NCBI GenBank assembly: GCA_011109175.1
Contig: RDEW01000139.1
Coordinates: 1-30,583 of the forward strand
DNA from: Dicyema japonicum
Lineage: Eukaryota; Dicyemida; Rhombozoa; Dicyemidae
Direction: 5' to 3'
Length of the DNA stretch: 30,583 nt
Shown here: in pieces, positions 1 to 10,239 of the stretch
How the letters are laid out: every line of letters begins with the position of its first letter
Position numbering within the stretch: the stretch's first letter is position 1
Position numbers and translations under genes: made by a program
Notes under the pieces: generated by a model
The model's input: only the letters and a program-made list of their open reading frames with translations
Told to the model about the DNA's origin: nothing
Database searches by the model: none

Positions 1-760
1 ATATTAGTTATTTTTGAAATAGTCCCTGCTGCATCAGGGGTGGGTATAATTGTGGGACTACCAGGTCTCCAATTAGCAGGACATCCTTCTCCGTGGTTAT
101 CAGTGAATTGTATGGCCCAGTAACAGTCTTAGTGTCTCATCCACTGATCTGCCTGTTGGCATGTCATTAAACGTGATCTGCCTCAGAATGCCCTTTCCGT
201 CAATTATGAAAAGTCCTCTGAATGTGTCCTCAGCTTACATAAACCTGTAGGCGTCTCCGCTCTCTGACAGTACTCCATAGGCCTTTGAGATGGACTGATT
301 CCGGTCGGCCAATATTGGAATATTCATAGGACCAAGTCCTCCGAGTTTTCTCTCACGATTTATCCTTTAATATTATTATTTTAATTATTAATAAATTATT
401 TTTAAATTTTAAAATAATTTAGTGTTATGTGGTGACCCAATTTTTTTAAATTCTTTAATAAATAGGACAGTTTAAGTGCAATATTCAGACCATTCTAAAT
501 GAACGTGCTCAGTGTCAGTAGAACAGGCAATAAGCTGACAATTATTCTTTAAAAACTCTTCTCTTCTGTCGTTAAATGCGATTATTTCTGTAGGACAGAC
601 ATATGTGCTAGCTGTGGTTGATAAATAGTACAAGTCTCTTGGGTAAAAAATAGAACGACAAAATTCTTCAAAAATTGTTCGTGTTTATCTGTTTGAAAGC
701 ACGGTTTATAACTGCAGTTCCAGCAAAGCTTGGTGCTGGTTTGCCTATCAATTGTGACAT
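1..760 (-). CDS. prdx: Typical 2-Cys peroxiredoxin, 3' end off the window
   Basis: Thiol peroxidase that reduces H2O2 and organic peroxides, probably with thioredoxin. The start ATG is at 758-760 and opens [17 protein letters not shown]. Exons are 760-632, 607-491, 364-245 and 217-1, separated by GT-AG introns of 24, 126 and 27 nt, all phase 2. Splicing restores the peroxidatic motif DFTYVCPTE (Cys codon 595-597), then [39 protein letters not shown] and the resolving motif [10 protein letters not shown] (Cys codon 81-83). About 190 residues are visible, the usual family length, and the stop lies beyond base 1. Three single-base frame breaks remain: one T short in each of two poly-T runs (plus-strand A runs 670-674 and 645-650), and one extra base near 97. 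The gene is thus either recently inactivated or affected by consensus errors. Family identity is secure from both cysteine motifs. Confidence 0.9.
218..244 (-). other. 27-nt spliceosomal intron in the peroxiredoxin gene
   Basis: Begins GTTTATG and ends TTCAG on the minus strand. Its length is a multiple of three but it contains TAA in frame, so retention would truncate the protein. Removal gives the canonical AYRGLFIID. Confidence 0.85.
365..490 (-). other. 126-nt intron in the peroxiredoxin gene
   Basis: GT-AG, phase 2, splitting the Trp codon of HVHLEW-INRERK. It is very AT-rich and about five times longer than the other introns seen in this window. Confidence 0.75.
608..631 (-). other. 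24-nt spliceosomal intron in the peroxiredoxin gene
   Basis: On the minus strand it begins GTACT and ends GCTAG. Removing it joins codons into PRDFTYVCPTE, the catalytic loop; leaving it in breaks the motif. Confidence 0.85.
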
Positions 761-999
761 ATTTCGGCATAAATTCTAAAATTACATTCATATTTTAAAC
801 TTGAGTGATACCACGTAACAGCATTCTGATCAAAATTAATTTATTTAATTTTAATATAAAAAAAACTTAAAATAATAAAAATTAATTTTATAGTAATTAT
901 AAACGATTTATAGAATATAAAGTCAGTTATTATCTTATTCTCTAGACAATCTTCAACGACTCGATCAACCAAAATGTGATACGTGAATATGGAAATAAG
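761..999. other. AT-rich intergenic spacer
   Basis: Upstream flank of the minus-strand peroxiredoxin. Very AT-rich with no coding stretch seen. It presumably contains the promoter, but no motif is clear enough to call. Confidence 0.5.
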
Positions 1000-1790
1000 C
1001 ACTAATAAGACCGATACTAAAACTGGAAACCTAGAGATGACCCCGCATCTTTTAGACCTGTGTCTCTTTTATGCTCCATGACAAAAATCCTGGAGAGGTT
1101 GGTGCTTGGAAGAACCGGGAAGCCCATCTCAACATGGGTTCAAAAATGAGAAATCCACATTTACATACTTACAGACATTGACGGATTTCATTCGTGCTGG
1201 ATTTGCAAACAAACGAAACACTTAAAAACAGTGCTCTGTTCCGTCGATATACACAAAGCTTTTGACTCAGTTTCGAGGAAGATTCTATCAAAGAAATATT
1301 TCAAACAGAGTTTCCAGGAAGCTCAAAAGATGGATCACTAACTTCCTAAGTGGACGAAGGGGTAGGGTATGCCTCGGAGGATGAAGTCTATGTCACGTCT
1401 TCTGTTCAACGGAGTACCTCAGGGTTCCTTCTGATCGGGACATCCAAAAGGCCATCGGCCCAATTTCCGACTAATGGATTACCGACTCGTTGTGAATGCT
1501 GAGAAAGTCATCTACGTCTCTTTTTTACGACAGATAAAAGATTGAATAGGAAGACAGTCACTTTGAAGCTTAAAAATGTCGTCATCTATTTCAACACAAG
1601 TCAAAGGATTTTAGGAGTGACTCTTGATGTGGATTTCTGCTTTGTTCCACATGTAGATAACATACTTCTGAAATACGAAAAAAAATGAACGTGTTGAAAA
1701 GCTTATTGGGAATATGGACCCGGTCTTATTATTAGCATATATCGCGTTGCCCACAACTTGTGTATTCCGCTTGTGCCATCCTCTTCATCA
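1000..1790 (+). mobile_element. Jockey/CR1-like non-LTR reverse transcriptase relic
   Basis: Scattered RT blocks appear in the right order over three frames: DDPASFRPVSLLCSMTKILE, then DIHKAFDSVSRKIL (motif A), FNGVPQGS (motif B), RLVVNAEKVIYVSF, and a thumb-like tail with LGVTLDVDF. The stretch between GVPQGS and RLVVNAEK, which should carry the YADD catalytic box, is missing. Many stops and frameshifts mean it cannot encode a working enzyme. No target-site duplication was found. Confidence 0.7.
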
Positions 1791-4540
1791 TCTCTACGAG
1801 ATTCCTCCACTCCCTCTGTATTTGGCCCTCGTCCAGATCTTCAGCAGATCGTAAATCCATTTTAATAGAGATAAATCTTCTTTTTACCACCACTTGTAGG
1901 TAGTGGTCTAGGCCTTTCTCTGAATTTGGAAAACTCTTTGTACTTTGAAGTAGACTTCCATGGCGATATTACACGGTGTTCTTCCATCCATTCTTAGGAT
2001 GTGTCCAAAGAGGCCCCATCGGCTTTCAGCACATCAATGCCTATAGGCCGCGAACTGCACGTCTTGTAAAGACTTTCATTGGATACTCTGTGTGGCCAAT
2101 ATATGCCAACGATCCTTCTCAACTGATTTTCTGTGGAAAAAATCCTAGCGACATAAATGATTTTTTGTAGTTTACCAAATACCGCGTTATCTAGAAGCAC
2201 TGGGGCACGTAGGCATTATATAACTTTATTCAAAGTTTTACTTATTAATTTTTTGCAGATCCAGATATTCATCAATCTGTTAAAAATATCTTCGTTTGTC
2301 TCCCAGTATTGTTCTCAGCTTCGTTGTCCACCTCCATCTTTCCTCTATATGAATGATTTTCCTTTCAATGGAAGTGAATTCTGTTTTGTCGATGTTAACG
2401 TTCAAGGACCAATTGCTAAGAATTTGCTTGGTTTTATGTAGAATTATGTTTAGAGCCCTGTGTTTTCAAATATAAAGTCCACGTCGTCTGCGTAGATTGT
2501 TTCTGTGATATCATCATAAAGTGATCCAAGTTCGTTTATCAATTCTCTCAAAGCAGCTTCCAAGTATATAATAATAAAATCGGGGATAGTGAATCACTTT
2601 GGGGGCTTCCACTATTAGTGATAAAATTTCGAGATTGTGTCATTCCAAGTTTTACATAGAGAAGTATCTGATAGAAGTAGCCGAATTATTCGTACACTAT
2701 CTTCATCAACAATATTCATTAGCAAGTGGAGGAGTTTATTCCGATCAATGCAATCGAACGCTTTTCTGAGGTCAATTCCGAAGATATGTATCACAACTTT
2801 TACTTCTGACATAGTGCGAAACAATCCAACGATGGCCCCATACTGTTTCGGCAGTGGATCTTCCGAGTACAAAACCACTTTCGCCAGACAGATATTGCTT
2901 GACGTATTTGGATATTCTGTCAAGCGCAATGATCGACAGCAAAACTATCGGCCTCAGGTTTCTCAGGTCACCCCTTTGTTTTCCCGGCTTTTGATAGGAT
3001 TAAAAATCTTTCGCCAATGGGAGCAAACAATAATGTCGAAAACCGCCGTTGAAAATTTCATCCATTATTGTCGAAAGTGAGTCAGGTGAATATTTAAGAA
3101 GTACGGCTGGGACCTCGTTGTATCCCGGTGCCCGGTTGTTGTTTAGGCGATGGAAAGAGTTGACGGCCTCTCTTTTGTAACCATATTCTTCAACTGACGT
3201 TTTTTGTCGATAAATGGTTGAATTTTATCTGCTTTTATTTGGAATTGGTTTTAAAAATGACTTGCAATATGATCCGCTCTGTATTCGTTATTTAGAATAG
3301 AATGACCTAATTCATCGAGGACGGTTGTGCTGTCTTTTTTGATACGTCGATTCAGTAACTTTACAGTTTTGTGCATTTTACTTCCTGATTGCAAAAATTC
3401 AATTTCACGAGCTATCGAATCAAGAGCGTTGATCCATAGCTTCTTTACTTGTGTTTTAATTTGATGAAGAATTTTGTTCCGTTCTGTTTTTTCTTTATTG
3501 GGTTGCAGTTTTCAATTAAAAGACGTAATTCTTTTTGCTTATGTGATTATAATTCAATGATCGAATTATGCAGTTTTTGGCCTTGATTTCAGGAGAGATA
3601 GACTTTTCTGCTGCACGTATGAGAATCTCGATGGTGTTTTTTAGTCAATATCTAGTTTTCTATACCATAGGGACATAGAATATAGTCTATCATGCTGTAT
3701 ATTGAAGTTACATTGTCATTTTCATTCTTTCTTTAACCCATCCACGTCGTTTTGTGCTTGCAAAATGTTGAAAAGCAGTGTTACACAAAAAGAAACAAAA
3801 TGCACTGCAGAATTCGAGAAGGATGTCACCTGAGAAGTTTCTCACTCCTGTACCATGAGCACCGAGGCTGGCTTTTGAGTTTTTTTTCTCCCAACCTTAG
3901 CATTCAAATCTCCGGCAATGAATAGTAGAGTATTATAATTCAGAGCATACGGATTGGAGGCGCAATAAATCATAAAGTTCGTTCTGCGAGTTCTTTATCG
4001 GCCTTATATGAGGGGCATAGATGTTTATTACTTTAGATATATTACGCTTTAAAAAAAGCAGCACTACCGGAAAGACAGATGCAAGTGCCTAAGCTTTCCT
4101 TGTGCGTGCCACACAATTTTTAAGAGCAAGAGAGAGAACAAGAGAGTTAATTATTCTAATTAATTCTAGATTAAGACGTCCATTAGTTTTTTCTTGTCTT
4201 AAGTTTTTCTTTTTATTGTAGTGCCCGAATAAACGCTAGAAGCTCGACATCTAATCCGGAGATCCGGTGTATTACGCTTACCCAACTTCAATTGAAGCAC
4301 TGAAATACGGTCATTGACTTTTTGTAAGTAGTTGACCGAATGAATGAACAGCGAAGCCTAAACGTAGTGTCTACACGAAGAGGTCATTAAAATAAATTTA
4401 TAATTTCCATTTACGTAATTCTTCTCCAAGCAGATTTTTGTTTCTTGTAGGCAACAAACCTCAACGGAGTAAAATTCCAAGTTCTTAGAGAGTGAATTTA
4501 TTTTGATTCATTTAATTTCCTCACGTTAAAGTTCCTATCG
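1790..4540 (-). mobile_element. RTE-like non-LTR retrotransposon, decayed
   Basis: Read on the minus strand, blocks of one element follow in order. The AP-endonuclease start is near 4400-4540 (IGTLNVRKLN, CLQETK after frame correction). INIYAPH and GDLNAKVG lie near 3890-4050. A block shaped like the end of the endonuclease (GAHGTGVRNFSGD, CNTAFQHFAS) lies near 3740-3870. The RT core follows at 2600-2930 (FGIDLRKAFDCIDRNKLL). The YADD box is at 2483-2494. A C-terminal block VARIFSTENQLRRIVGIYWP lies within 1994-2200, before a short tail. There are multiple frameshifts and stops. The order endonuclease-RT-tail and the Arg-Arg-Ile-Leu-Gly-like tail fit RTE-type elements, but the exact clade is not certain. 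Confidence 0.75.
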
Positions 4541-4589
4541 AAAAGCTTCGATGCGATGTCAAAGAAGATGTTTTAGACATGATTATTGT

Positions 4590-4790
4590 AAAAGATACGT
4601 CAACACATCAACCTCACCCGGTCTTGGCAAACATATATCGTCAATACATCGAACCATATTTTTCCAACGCTTGTGCTTCATGGGGACCGATTTTATCATA
4701 GACAAACAGGAGAAAAAATCGAGAAGGCTCAATTAAAGGCGTGCAGATTACCGAACGATAGTCGTGTGGAAACAGACGTTCCGGGCCGGC
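4590..4790 (+). mobile_element. Reverse-transcriptase C-terminal scrap
   Basis: A plus-strand frame reads IYRQYIEPYFSNACASWGPI, followed after small frame changes by KIEKAQLKACRL. This matches the region after the RT core in jockey-like elements; a similar YKQYIRPVLSYASPSWAP occurs near 18180-18230. Neither the preceding RT core nor a 3' tail is recognisable. Confidence 0.55.
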
Positions 4791-5100
4791 TCCTTTGAAG
4801 GATCTGATTCATCTGAACTACAGAATGCGGTTTATGTCGTTGCAAAACGACTAGCCACACCGGGGCGGTCTTTTGTGGACTTGTGGGTAGATTACCGAGT
4901 GAAGATGAGGTCGCTTTTTGAAGTGCATCGGGATCACGTGATTAACTTGTTCTGTTTTTACCGTGGTCTTGGTGTTCAAAAAATTCTCAATTCCGTCTTA
5001 TTCGGGCCCATGGTATGTCTTAATAGCAAATCTAAATGACACAAATATCAACATTCTTTCGTGTAATAATAATATTCATTCCTGTACTTAATTAAGCTAA
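4791..5100. other. Open but unrecognised stretch between RT scrap and desaturase
   Basis: A plus-strand frame is open at 4764-5039, but its composition and lack of family motifs suggest continued transposon debris. The first two desaturase histidine boxes, which should lie upstream of 5195, are not here. Confidence 0.35.
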
Positions 5101-5194
5101 TTACCATTTATTGCATTCTTTGCTGGTCAATTTTTGTGAGATTTTTATCTCCGGGATTCTTTTTGAAAACGTGATATGGTGAGATATCAGAAAN

Positions 5195-5758
5195 GGTCTT
5201 TTCATGGGCTGGTTTTACTATCTCTGTTTTGGATTTGAACCGAGGAATCATTCCCACATCAATCCGATCTCGACTAGACACCTCAAACACTTTTTCAACG
5301 TCCTTCTATCCCTCGTTTCCCTTGCAGGCTGGATATATTTTATATTTCAATGTTGTCTTAAGTATGGGATTGTGTATATGATTTGCCACTATTTTGCCCC
5401 TGTCGCCGTGTTTGGGGTGTATATTGTGGTTATTACGTTTCTCCACCACCACGACGTCGGTGTTCCGTGGTACTCTGACCATGAGTGGGATTATGTGAGG
5501 GGACAACTTTCGTCCATCGATAGACATTACGGGTGGTGTCACGGGGTCATTCATAACATTGGAACTCATCAAATTCATCATTTATTCCCAATCATTCCAC
5601 ACTATCACTTGGAAGAGGCAACACAGTTTTTCAAAAAAAAATTTCCGCATTTAGCGAGGGAGAATTCTCGGCCTATTTATTCTGAATTCGACCATATGTA
5701 CTGGAAGTATGTTCAAAACAGAATCATCGACGATAGTAAGTCTATCCATGTCTATTAA
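5195..5758 (+). CDS. Methyl-end (omega-3/delta-12 type) fatty-acid desaturase, C-terminal part
   Basis: Membrane di-iron desaturase that inserts a double bond toward the methyl end of fatty acyl chains. The visible frame runs to TAA at 5756-5758. It reads MGWFYYLCFGFEPRNHSHIN, a hydrophobic hairpin (about residues 25-75 of the visible part), then FLHHHDVGVPWY, RGQLSSIDRHYG and the third histidine box HNIGTHQIHHLFP, followed by IPHYHLEEATQFF. These are hallmarks of the FAD2/FAD3/FAT-1 group. Family members have about 350-400 residues; only about 185 are seen. The two N-terminal histidine boxes are absent upstream, where RT debris begins. One ambiguous base lies at 5194. A 20-nt GT-AG segment at 5174-5193 could be a mini-intron extending the gene leftward. 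It is either a 5'-truncated remnant or the last exon of a gene disrupted by transposons. Confidence 0.85.
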   Translation, partial: GLFMGWFYYLCFGFEPRNHSHINPISTRHLKHFFNVLLSLVSLAGWIYFIFQCCLKYGIVYMICHYFAPVAVFGVYIVVITFLHHHDVGVPWYSDHEWDYVRGQLSSIDRHYGWCHGVIHNIGTHQIHHLFPIIPHYHLEEATQFFKKKFPHLARENSRPIYSEFDHMYWKYVQNRIIDDSKSIHVY

Positions 5759-6203
5759 CCGGTCACTTCTTGTTCTTGTGTCTTGAAATATGAGTTCATT
5801 ATTTTTGATTTTTAAGGCTAACGAGTTTAATTTGTATTTTATGATTGTCCACTTTAATTTAGGAATGCTCTTTTTAATCTGTTAACCCAAGATGGATTAA
5901 TACGAATCGGATATTAATTATCAAATTAGATCAATTAGTTTTCATTATGATAATTATAATAAGGAAAAATTCAAAGAAAAATTTTAACAAGTTAACAAAA
6001 GCAGTTACTTTCGAGATTTGAAAGAGAATAAACTTGCTCTTTAAATCAAAAATCATGTTAAAAATAAGTTAAAAAACCAACTAATTACAGTTTTAACATT
6101 TTTATCTACAATTAATTTAAAATTGATCTGTTCATAAAACCACATGTGAGTCATTAAAAGTGAAAATTGGCGATTAACAAAAAATGCTTTTGACACCTTT
6201 GAG
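5759..6203. other. AT-rich spacer after the desaturase
   Basis: No protein-like frame, repeat family or RNA gene was recognised. It probably contains the desaturase 3' UTR and polyadenylation region. Confidence 0.4.
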
Positions 6204-6613
6204 ATTCCGTGGCAGCTGGAGCCCTATGGCCTTAACAGGGAAGATGGTAAGAGGCCAGACGCCGTCTCGCTTTTTCCGTACAAGTGCGGTAAAGCGATCG
6301 TCTGGGACGCGACATGCTCTGACACTTTTGCGTCAACATGTCTTCTCGCGTCTGCGATCAAAGCCGGGACAGCAGCGACAAAGCGGAGGTTCGCAAAACT
6401 AACAAATACGGATCTCTTCTGGACAGATTCCTCTTTGAACCAGTGTCAGTCGAAACCTCTGGCACACTAGGTTCATCAACGCTACGTTTCTTCACCGAGA
6501 GAGGCCGCCACCTCGGAAGAATTAGAAACGACCCCCGCGAGCTCAGTCGGCTTTTTGAGCGCGTCTCAATAGCTGTACTTAGGGGAACAGTTTCTCAATT
6601 CTTTCGCGGGTAG
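6204..6613 (+). mobile_element. Restriction-like endonuclease tail of an RLE-type non-LTR element
   Basis: The frame from 6204 reads LEPYGLNREDGKRPD, then after 15 residues WD (gac at 6306-6308), then ATCSDTFAS. A frameshift near 6385 moves to the frame NKYGSLLDRFLFEPVSVETS, then FTERGRHLGRIRNDPREL and FERVSIAVLRGTV, with a stop at 6611-6613. KRPD...D matches the PD-(D/E)XK-like catalytic block of R2-type restriction-like endonucleases. The same block occurs at 18987 in this window. The RT and the zinc-binding part that normally precede it are missing, so this is a 5'-truncated, frameshifted copy. Confidence 0.7.
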
Positions 6614-7799
6614 TAGCTGATTATCTTTTGTTCCTTACTTTTGATTATTTGGTAATAAATGGCATTTGATAGTCTATTTCCAACGATTTGGCGAGTGGTG
6701 ACGTGCCTCGTCTTTTCTGTACAGCGGTTTAGAAAAATGTCTGAAAAACACTCATTAAAAATCAAGAACTCAGGCTAATGACGTTCAACGTACATGGAAT
6801 ATCGAAAGTTTGACAAGGAAAGTACTTTGTGACGATCTCGAGAAATACAAAATGTCCATTCTTGGTTCCGGGTTGATTCCCAGAGGGTGCCTGTGCCGGA
6901 AGCTCCTTTCGGGTTTGACAAGTGACGCCGTCATTGACATCTCATCACACGCGGATTCGAAGCATTAGCTGAATTTCGGATGGGACGTCTTGAGCTTCCT
7001 AGTCTAAGCAAAACAAACAGCCGCACGCAATTCAAAAAGAAAAGGCACTAAAAGAAACATGAGAAACTTCATTCCTATAAAAAATTCATTCCTTCCAGAT
7101 TAATTAGATTAACTAACTTTCTCGTTCTGTCTCTTGCTCTTGCAAAACTGTGTGGCTGGCACAAGCAGAACCTTAGGCACATTCGTGCCCGGGCTACGCG
7201 GACGTGCTGCTATATATATAATACTCTAATAATGCTTTCTCGTCCCTTTTCTTTGCTGCGGGGGATATGAATGCAAAGGCTGGAATGCGAATGGGGCCCG
7301 AAGAATCCTCTATTGGAAGACACGGGTGCGGAAGAAATCCATCTGTAGCCTCTTTGGTGAACTTCTGCGAGGTGAATAGCCTTTTCTGTGCAACACGGCC
7401 TTCATACACTTAGCTTGCAACAAGACGACGTAGCACGGACTAAGAAAAAACTCTGTCGGGGAGACCGTGAATATATATGATCAAATCGACTACATTATCT
7501 ACTAAAGTCTGATAAACACTGTCTAAATGATGCATGCTTCTACCAGGGGACAACAACAGACAGCGACCACAGGATCGTCATTGTAAACTCTGTGTGGGGA
7601 GAAACACACTGAAAACGCGAAGATGACGATACAAAGGCCCAATATATACTTTCAGACAGAAAAAATGTGGTTAGAGCCCACTTGTAGAGATAAATATCAC
7701 AAACAAATCGAGACTCTTATGGAGAAAACCGCACCGGAATCATCAGTGCAAACTTTGTGGGATCAAACAAAGCAGGTAATCTCCAAGTCGGCCAATATA

Positions 7800-9278
7800 C
7801 ACTTAATGCAGAAAAAAGTGACCACTTAAAAATAATGCAATATATCAGTTTGGTTATCATTCAAAAAAATTCCAAAAGCTAACAACCTGTTATTTTTATG
7901 ATAAACATATTATACTTAAAAATTGACTATTTGTATTCTAAAATCTGTCTTAACGATGATTTTTTAGAATATCTATTTCCATTAAAAAAGTGACCACTTA
8001 AATATTTCCTTAAAATATTAAATGTTTTATCATTATTTTTTTAAATAAGCACTTGCCTAAGCACTTGAATGCCGAAACACTTGTCGCAAGTGGAGAAAAC
8101 TTTAATTGCCGAAGATTTAAGTAATGGACTGTCGCAAAGATTTATTGCCATAAAATACAAGATTTCGAAATCGGCGGTGCAAAAAATACACTTAAAAATA
8201 CAAAATAATGGATCCCTGTCTAGGAGAATAGGCTCTGCAAGACCGTTAAAATTATCAAATGACATAAAACATGATATTTCTAAATATCATGATATCAATC
8301 ACTTCATTACGCTGAGGCAAATTATGGATAAAATTGACCATGATCACAGTATCACAATATGAACATCAAGTATATCAAATACGTTACGATCTGGTGGTTA
8401 TTACTAAAAACGCAATTAAAAAACCACTTTTAAGACGGGTAAACGTTGAAAAGAAAATCATTTTCAAACACATGTTTGGGTATGTCGAATGAGGAACTCA
8501 ACACAATAATTTTTTTCCGATGAGTGAAAATTTAACTTATATCAGAGTGACGGATATCGATATGTACGCTATTATCCGGATAACGTTATAATTCAGATAG
8601 CATCTACCTACTGTGAAACACGGTGTGGAACATAATGTTATGGGCTGCATTTCGTCTAAAGGCGTTGGCAGAATCGTTTTTATCGATGAAAAAATGAATG
8701 CTGCTTATTATAAACAACTTTTGGCACAAAATCTATTTCAATCAGCTTCGGAAATGGGATTAAACAATTTCATTTTTATGCAAGATAACGAACCAAAGCA
8801 TACAGCCAAGATTGTTTGCGAATGGATACGCGAAAAAAATATTAAAACACTTGAATGGCCTCCTCAAAGCCCTGATTTAAATCCAGTAGAGCACATCTGG
8901 GCCTACATAAAGTATAAATTGCGACGGTTGGGACTACTGAACAAATCCAAACAAAGGCCGAAATAATAAGCATCTGGAATAATTTTTCCGAGGAGTTTAT
9001 AAATAATTATATCAAAAGCTTCCATACCCGTGTACGAAAAGTATATAATGCAAATGGAAGACATATTAACTATTAACTCTTTGGTCACTTTTTTTTGGAA
9101 ATTGTTTTTTAAAAATCATCGTTATCACTAATAAAAGAACAAATAGTCGATTTTTAAAATAGTTTTCGTGTTTTTTTAAAAAAATAGATATTGTTACCTT
9201 TCACAATTATTTATAAAAATACGTAAAACTATAATATATTGCATTATTTTAAGTGGTCACTTTTTTCTGCATTAAGTG
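7800..9278 (+). mobile_element. Tc1-type DNA transposon with IR/DR ends, 1479 bp
   Basis: The ends are inverted copies starting CACTTAATGCAGAAAAAAG, flanked by TA at 7798-7799 and 9279-9280, the Tc1/mariner target. Each end is about 200 bp and carries two copies of a core GTGACCACTT: outer at 7811-7827 and 9251-9270, inner at 7984-7999 and 9083-9094. This is the IR/DR layout known from Tc1-like elements with paired transposase-binding sites. It is inserted in the RTE-like element and contains a broken transposase. Confidence 0.92.
8069..8966 (+). pseudogene. Tc1-type transposase, broken
   Basis: A DDE transposase that would bind the inner and outer end repeats and move the element. The N-terminal frame 8069-8362 is an HTH pair (LSNGLSQRFIAIKYKISKSA, then a second HTH with SRRIGSARP). 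A decayed stretch follows (8363-8612) with remnants of the first catalytic Asp region (FSDE near 8518). The frame 8613-8966 holds SSKGVGRIVFID, then FMQDNEPKHTA and SPDLNPVEHIWAYIK. There are 34 residues between the second Asp and the Glu, so this is a DD34E enzyme. It is disabled by an early stop, frameshifts and a further break at the C-terminus (8966). Confidence 0.9.
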
Positions 9279-10214
9279 TATGCCAGAGAGTCCGAATCAT
9301 CACGCGCTTAAAATAGGATCACTACCCGAACGTGCCAGATATGCAAAGCATTGCAAAGAGCTACGGCTATAAGCGGAAAACACGTCAGACGAGAGTAAAA
9401 AAAGAGCTTAATATTCAACAAAGGGAACTAAAATCAAAAGATAAATAGAAAACACTCGCGGGAAATTATTACTTCCCTATTAAAAGATGTGGAATGCCTA
9501 AACAACAATTCAAGATGTTTTTGGCTGCTGCGGATAAGAAAAGTCGAAACACCCTCCACATCAAGGACAAAGATGGAAAATTCGTAGGTAGTCCGGAAAG
9601 AAAAGGCAGAATTGATTGCAAGACACTTCGAAACACTGTTGAATAAAAAAAATATGGACTTTCCCCCTTTCGAGGGAGAAGCAAAGGCGTTAGAAATCCC
9701 AATCGCAGTGGAAGAGGTGGAATAAAGCGATAAAGAAACTGAAGAACAATAAGAGCGCCGGGCCGGACAACATAAGCCCTGAGCTCATAAAATATGGGCC
9801 AAAAAAACTTAGCGACACAATTGCAAAAACCCTAATGACATAAGGTGTGGTATGGCGGACCTATGCCTACCAGCAAGTCAAGGTGGGTTCCGAGAAGGGA
9901 GGTCTATGGTGGACATTGTATGGAGTCACAGATGGCGGAATGAACCAAAAATCAAGAGCGCAACGACCGTGTTGGGAATAGATCCTCGGAGCTTTCAACT
10001 AATAAACAGACAGAAACTGATGAATCTGCTTGAGCAAATACTGGATGAATCATCAGTTAGGATAATCAGACTACTATTGGTGAACAAGACTATCTGTAAA
10101 GATAGAAGGAAAAACTTCCCGCGTTTTAAAACAACAATTAGGACACCTCAGGGTGATTCCCTCTCTTTTTACTATTCACCATGTACCATGAATCTGCACC
10201 CGCGACCTCCGTAA

Positions 10215-10237
10215 ATGCTATATAGCCTATATAGCAT
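10215..10237. repeat. Perfect 11-bp inverted repeat (hairpin)
   Basis: Arms ATGCTATATAG and CTATATAGCAT around a single C, directly after the last recognisable RT codons of the RTE-like copy. It could be a 3'-end structure of that element or a chance AT-rich palindrome. Confidence 0.7.
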
Positions 10238-10239
10238 CT

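Larger units (their letters stand above)
6780..10212 (+). mobile_element. Second RTE-like non-LTR retrotransposon, split by a Tc1 element
   Basis: The endonuclease start TFNVHGISKV is at 6781; GDMNAKAG is at 7261-7284 and a TTDSDHRIVI-like block near 7555-7585. The linker frame (7623-7799) stops at a TA where a Tc1-type transposon sits. The frame resumes at 9281, continues through a segment with LIARHFETLLN, and reaches the RT core at 9852-10214: GGFREGRSMVDIV, VLGIDPRSFQLINRQKL, LDESSVRIIRLLLVNKTICK, TPQGDSLS. The RT ends after motif B, with no YADD box. It resembles the minus-strand copy at 1790-4540 (shared SVRIIRLLL), so both appear to be one family. Many frameshifts and stops. Confidence 0.7.

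Noticed and set aside
2637-3080. 147-codon plus-strand frame
   Set aside because: It is the antisense shadow of the minus-strand RT (LRKAFDCIDRNKLL) and has no motif of its own.
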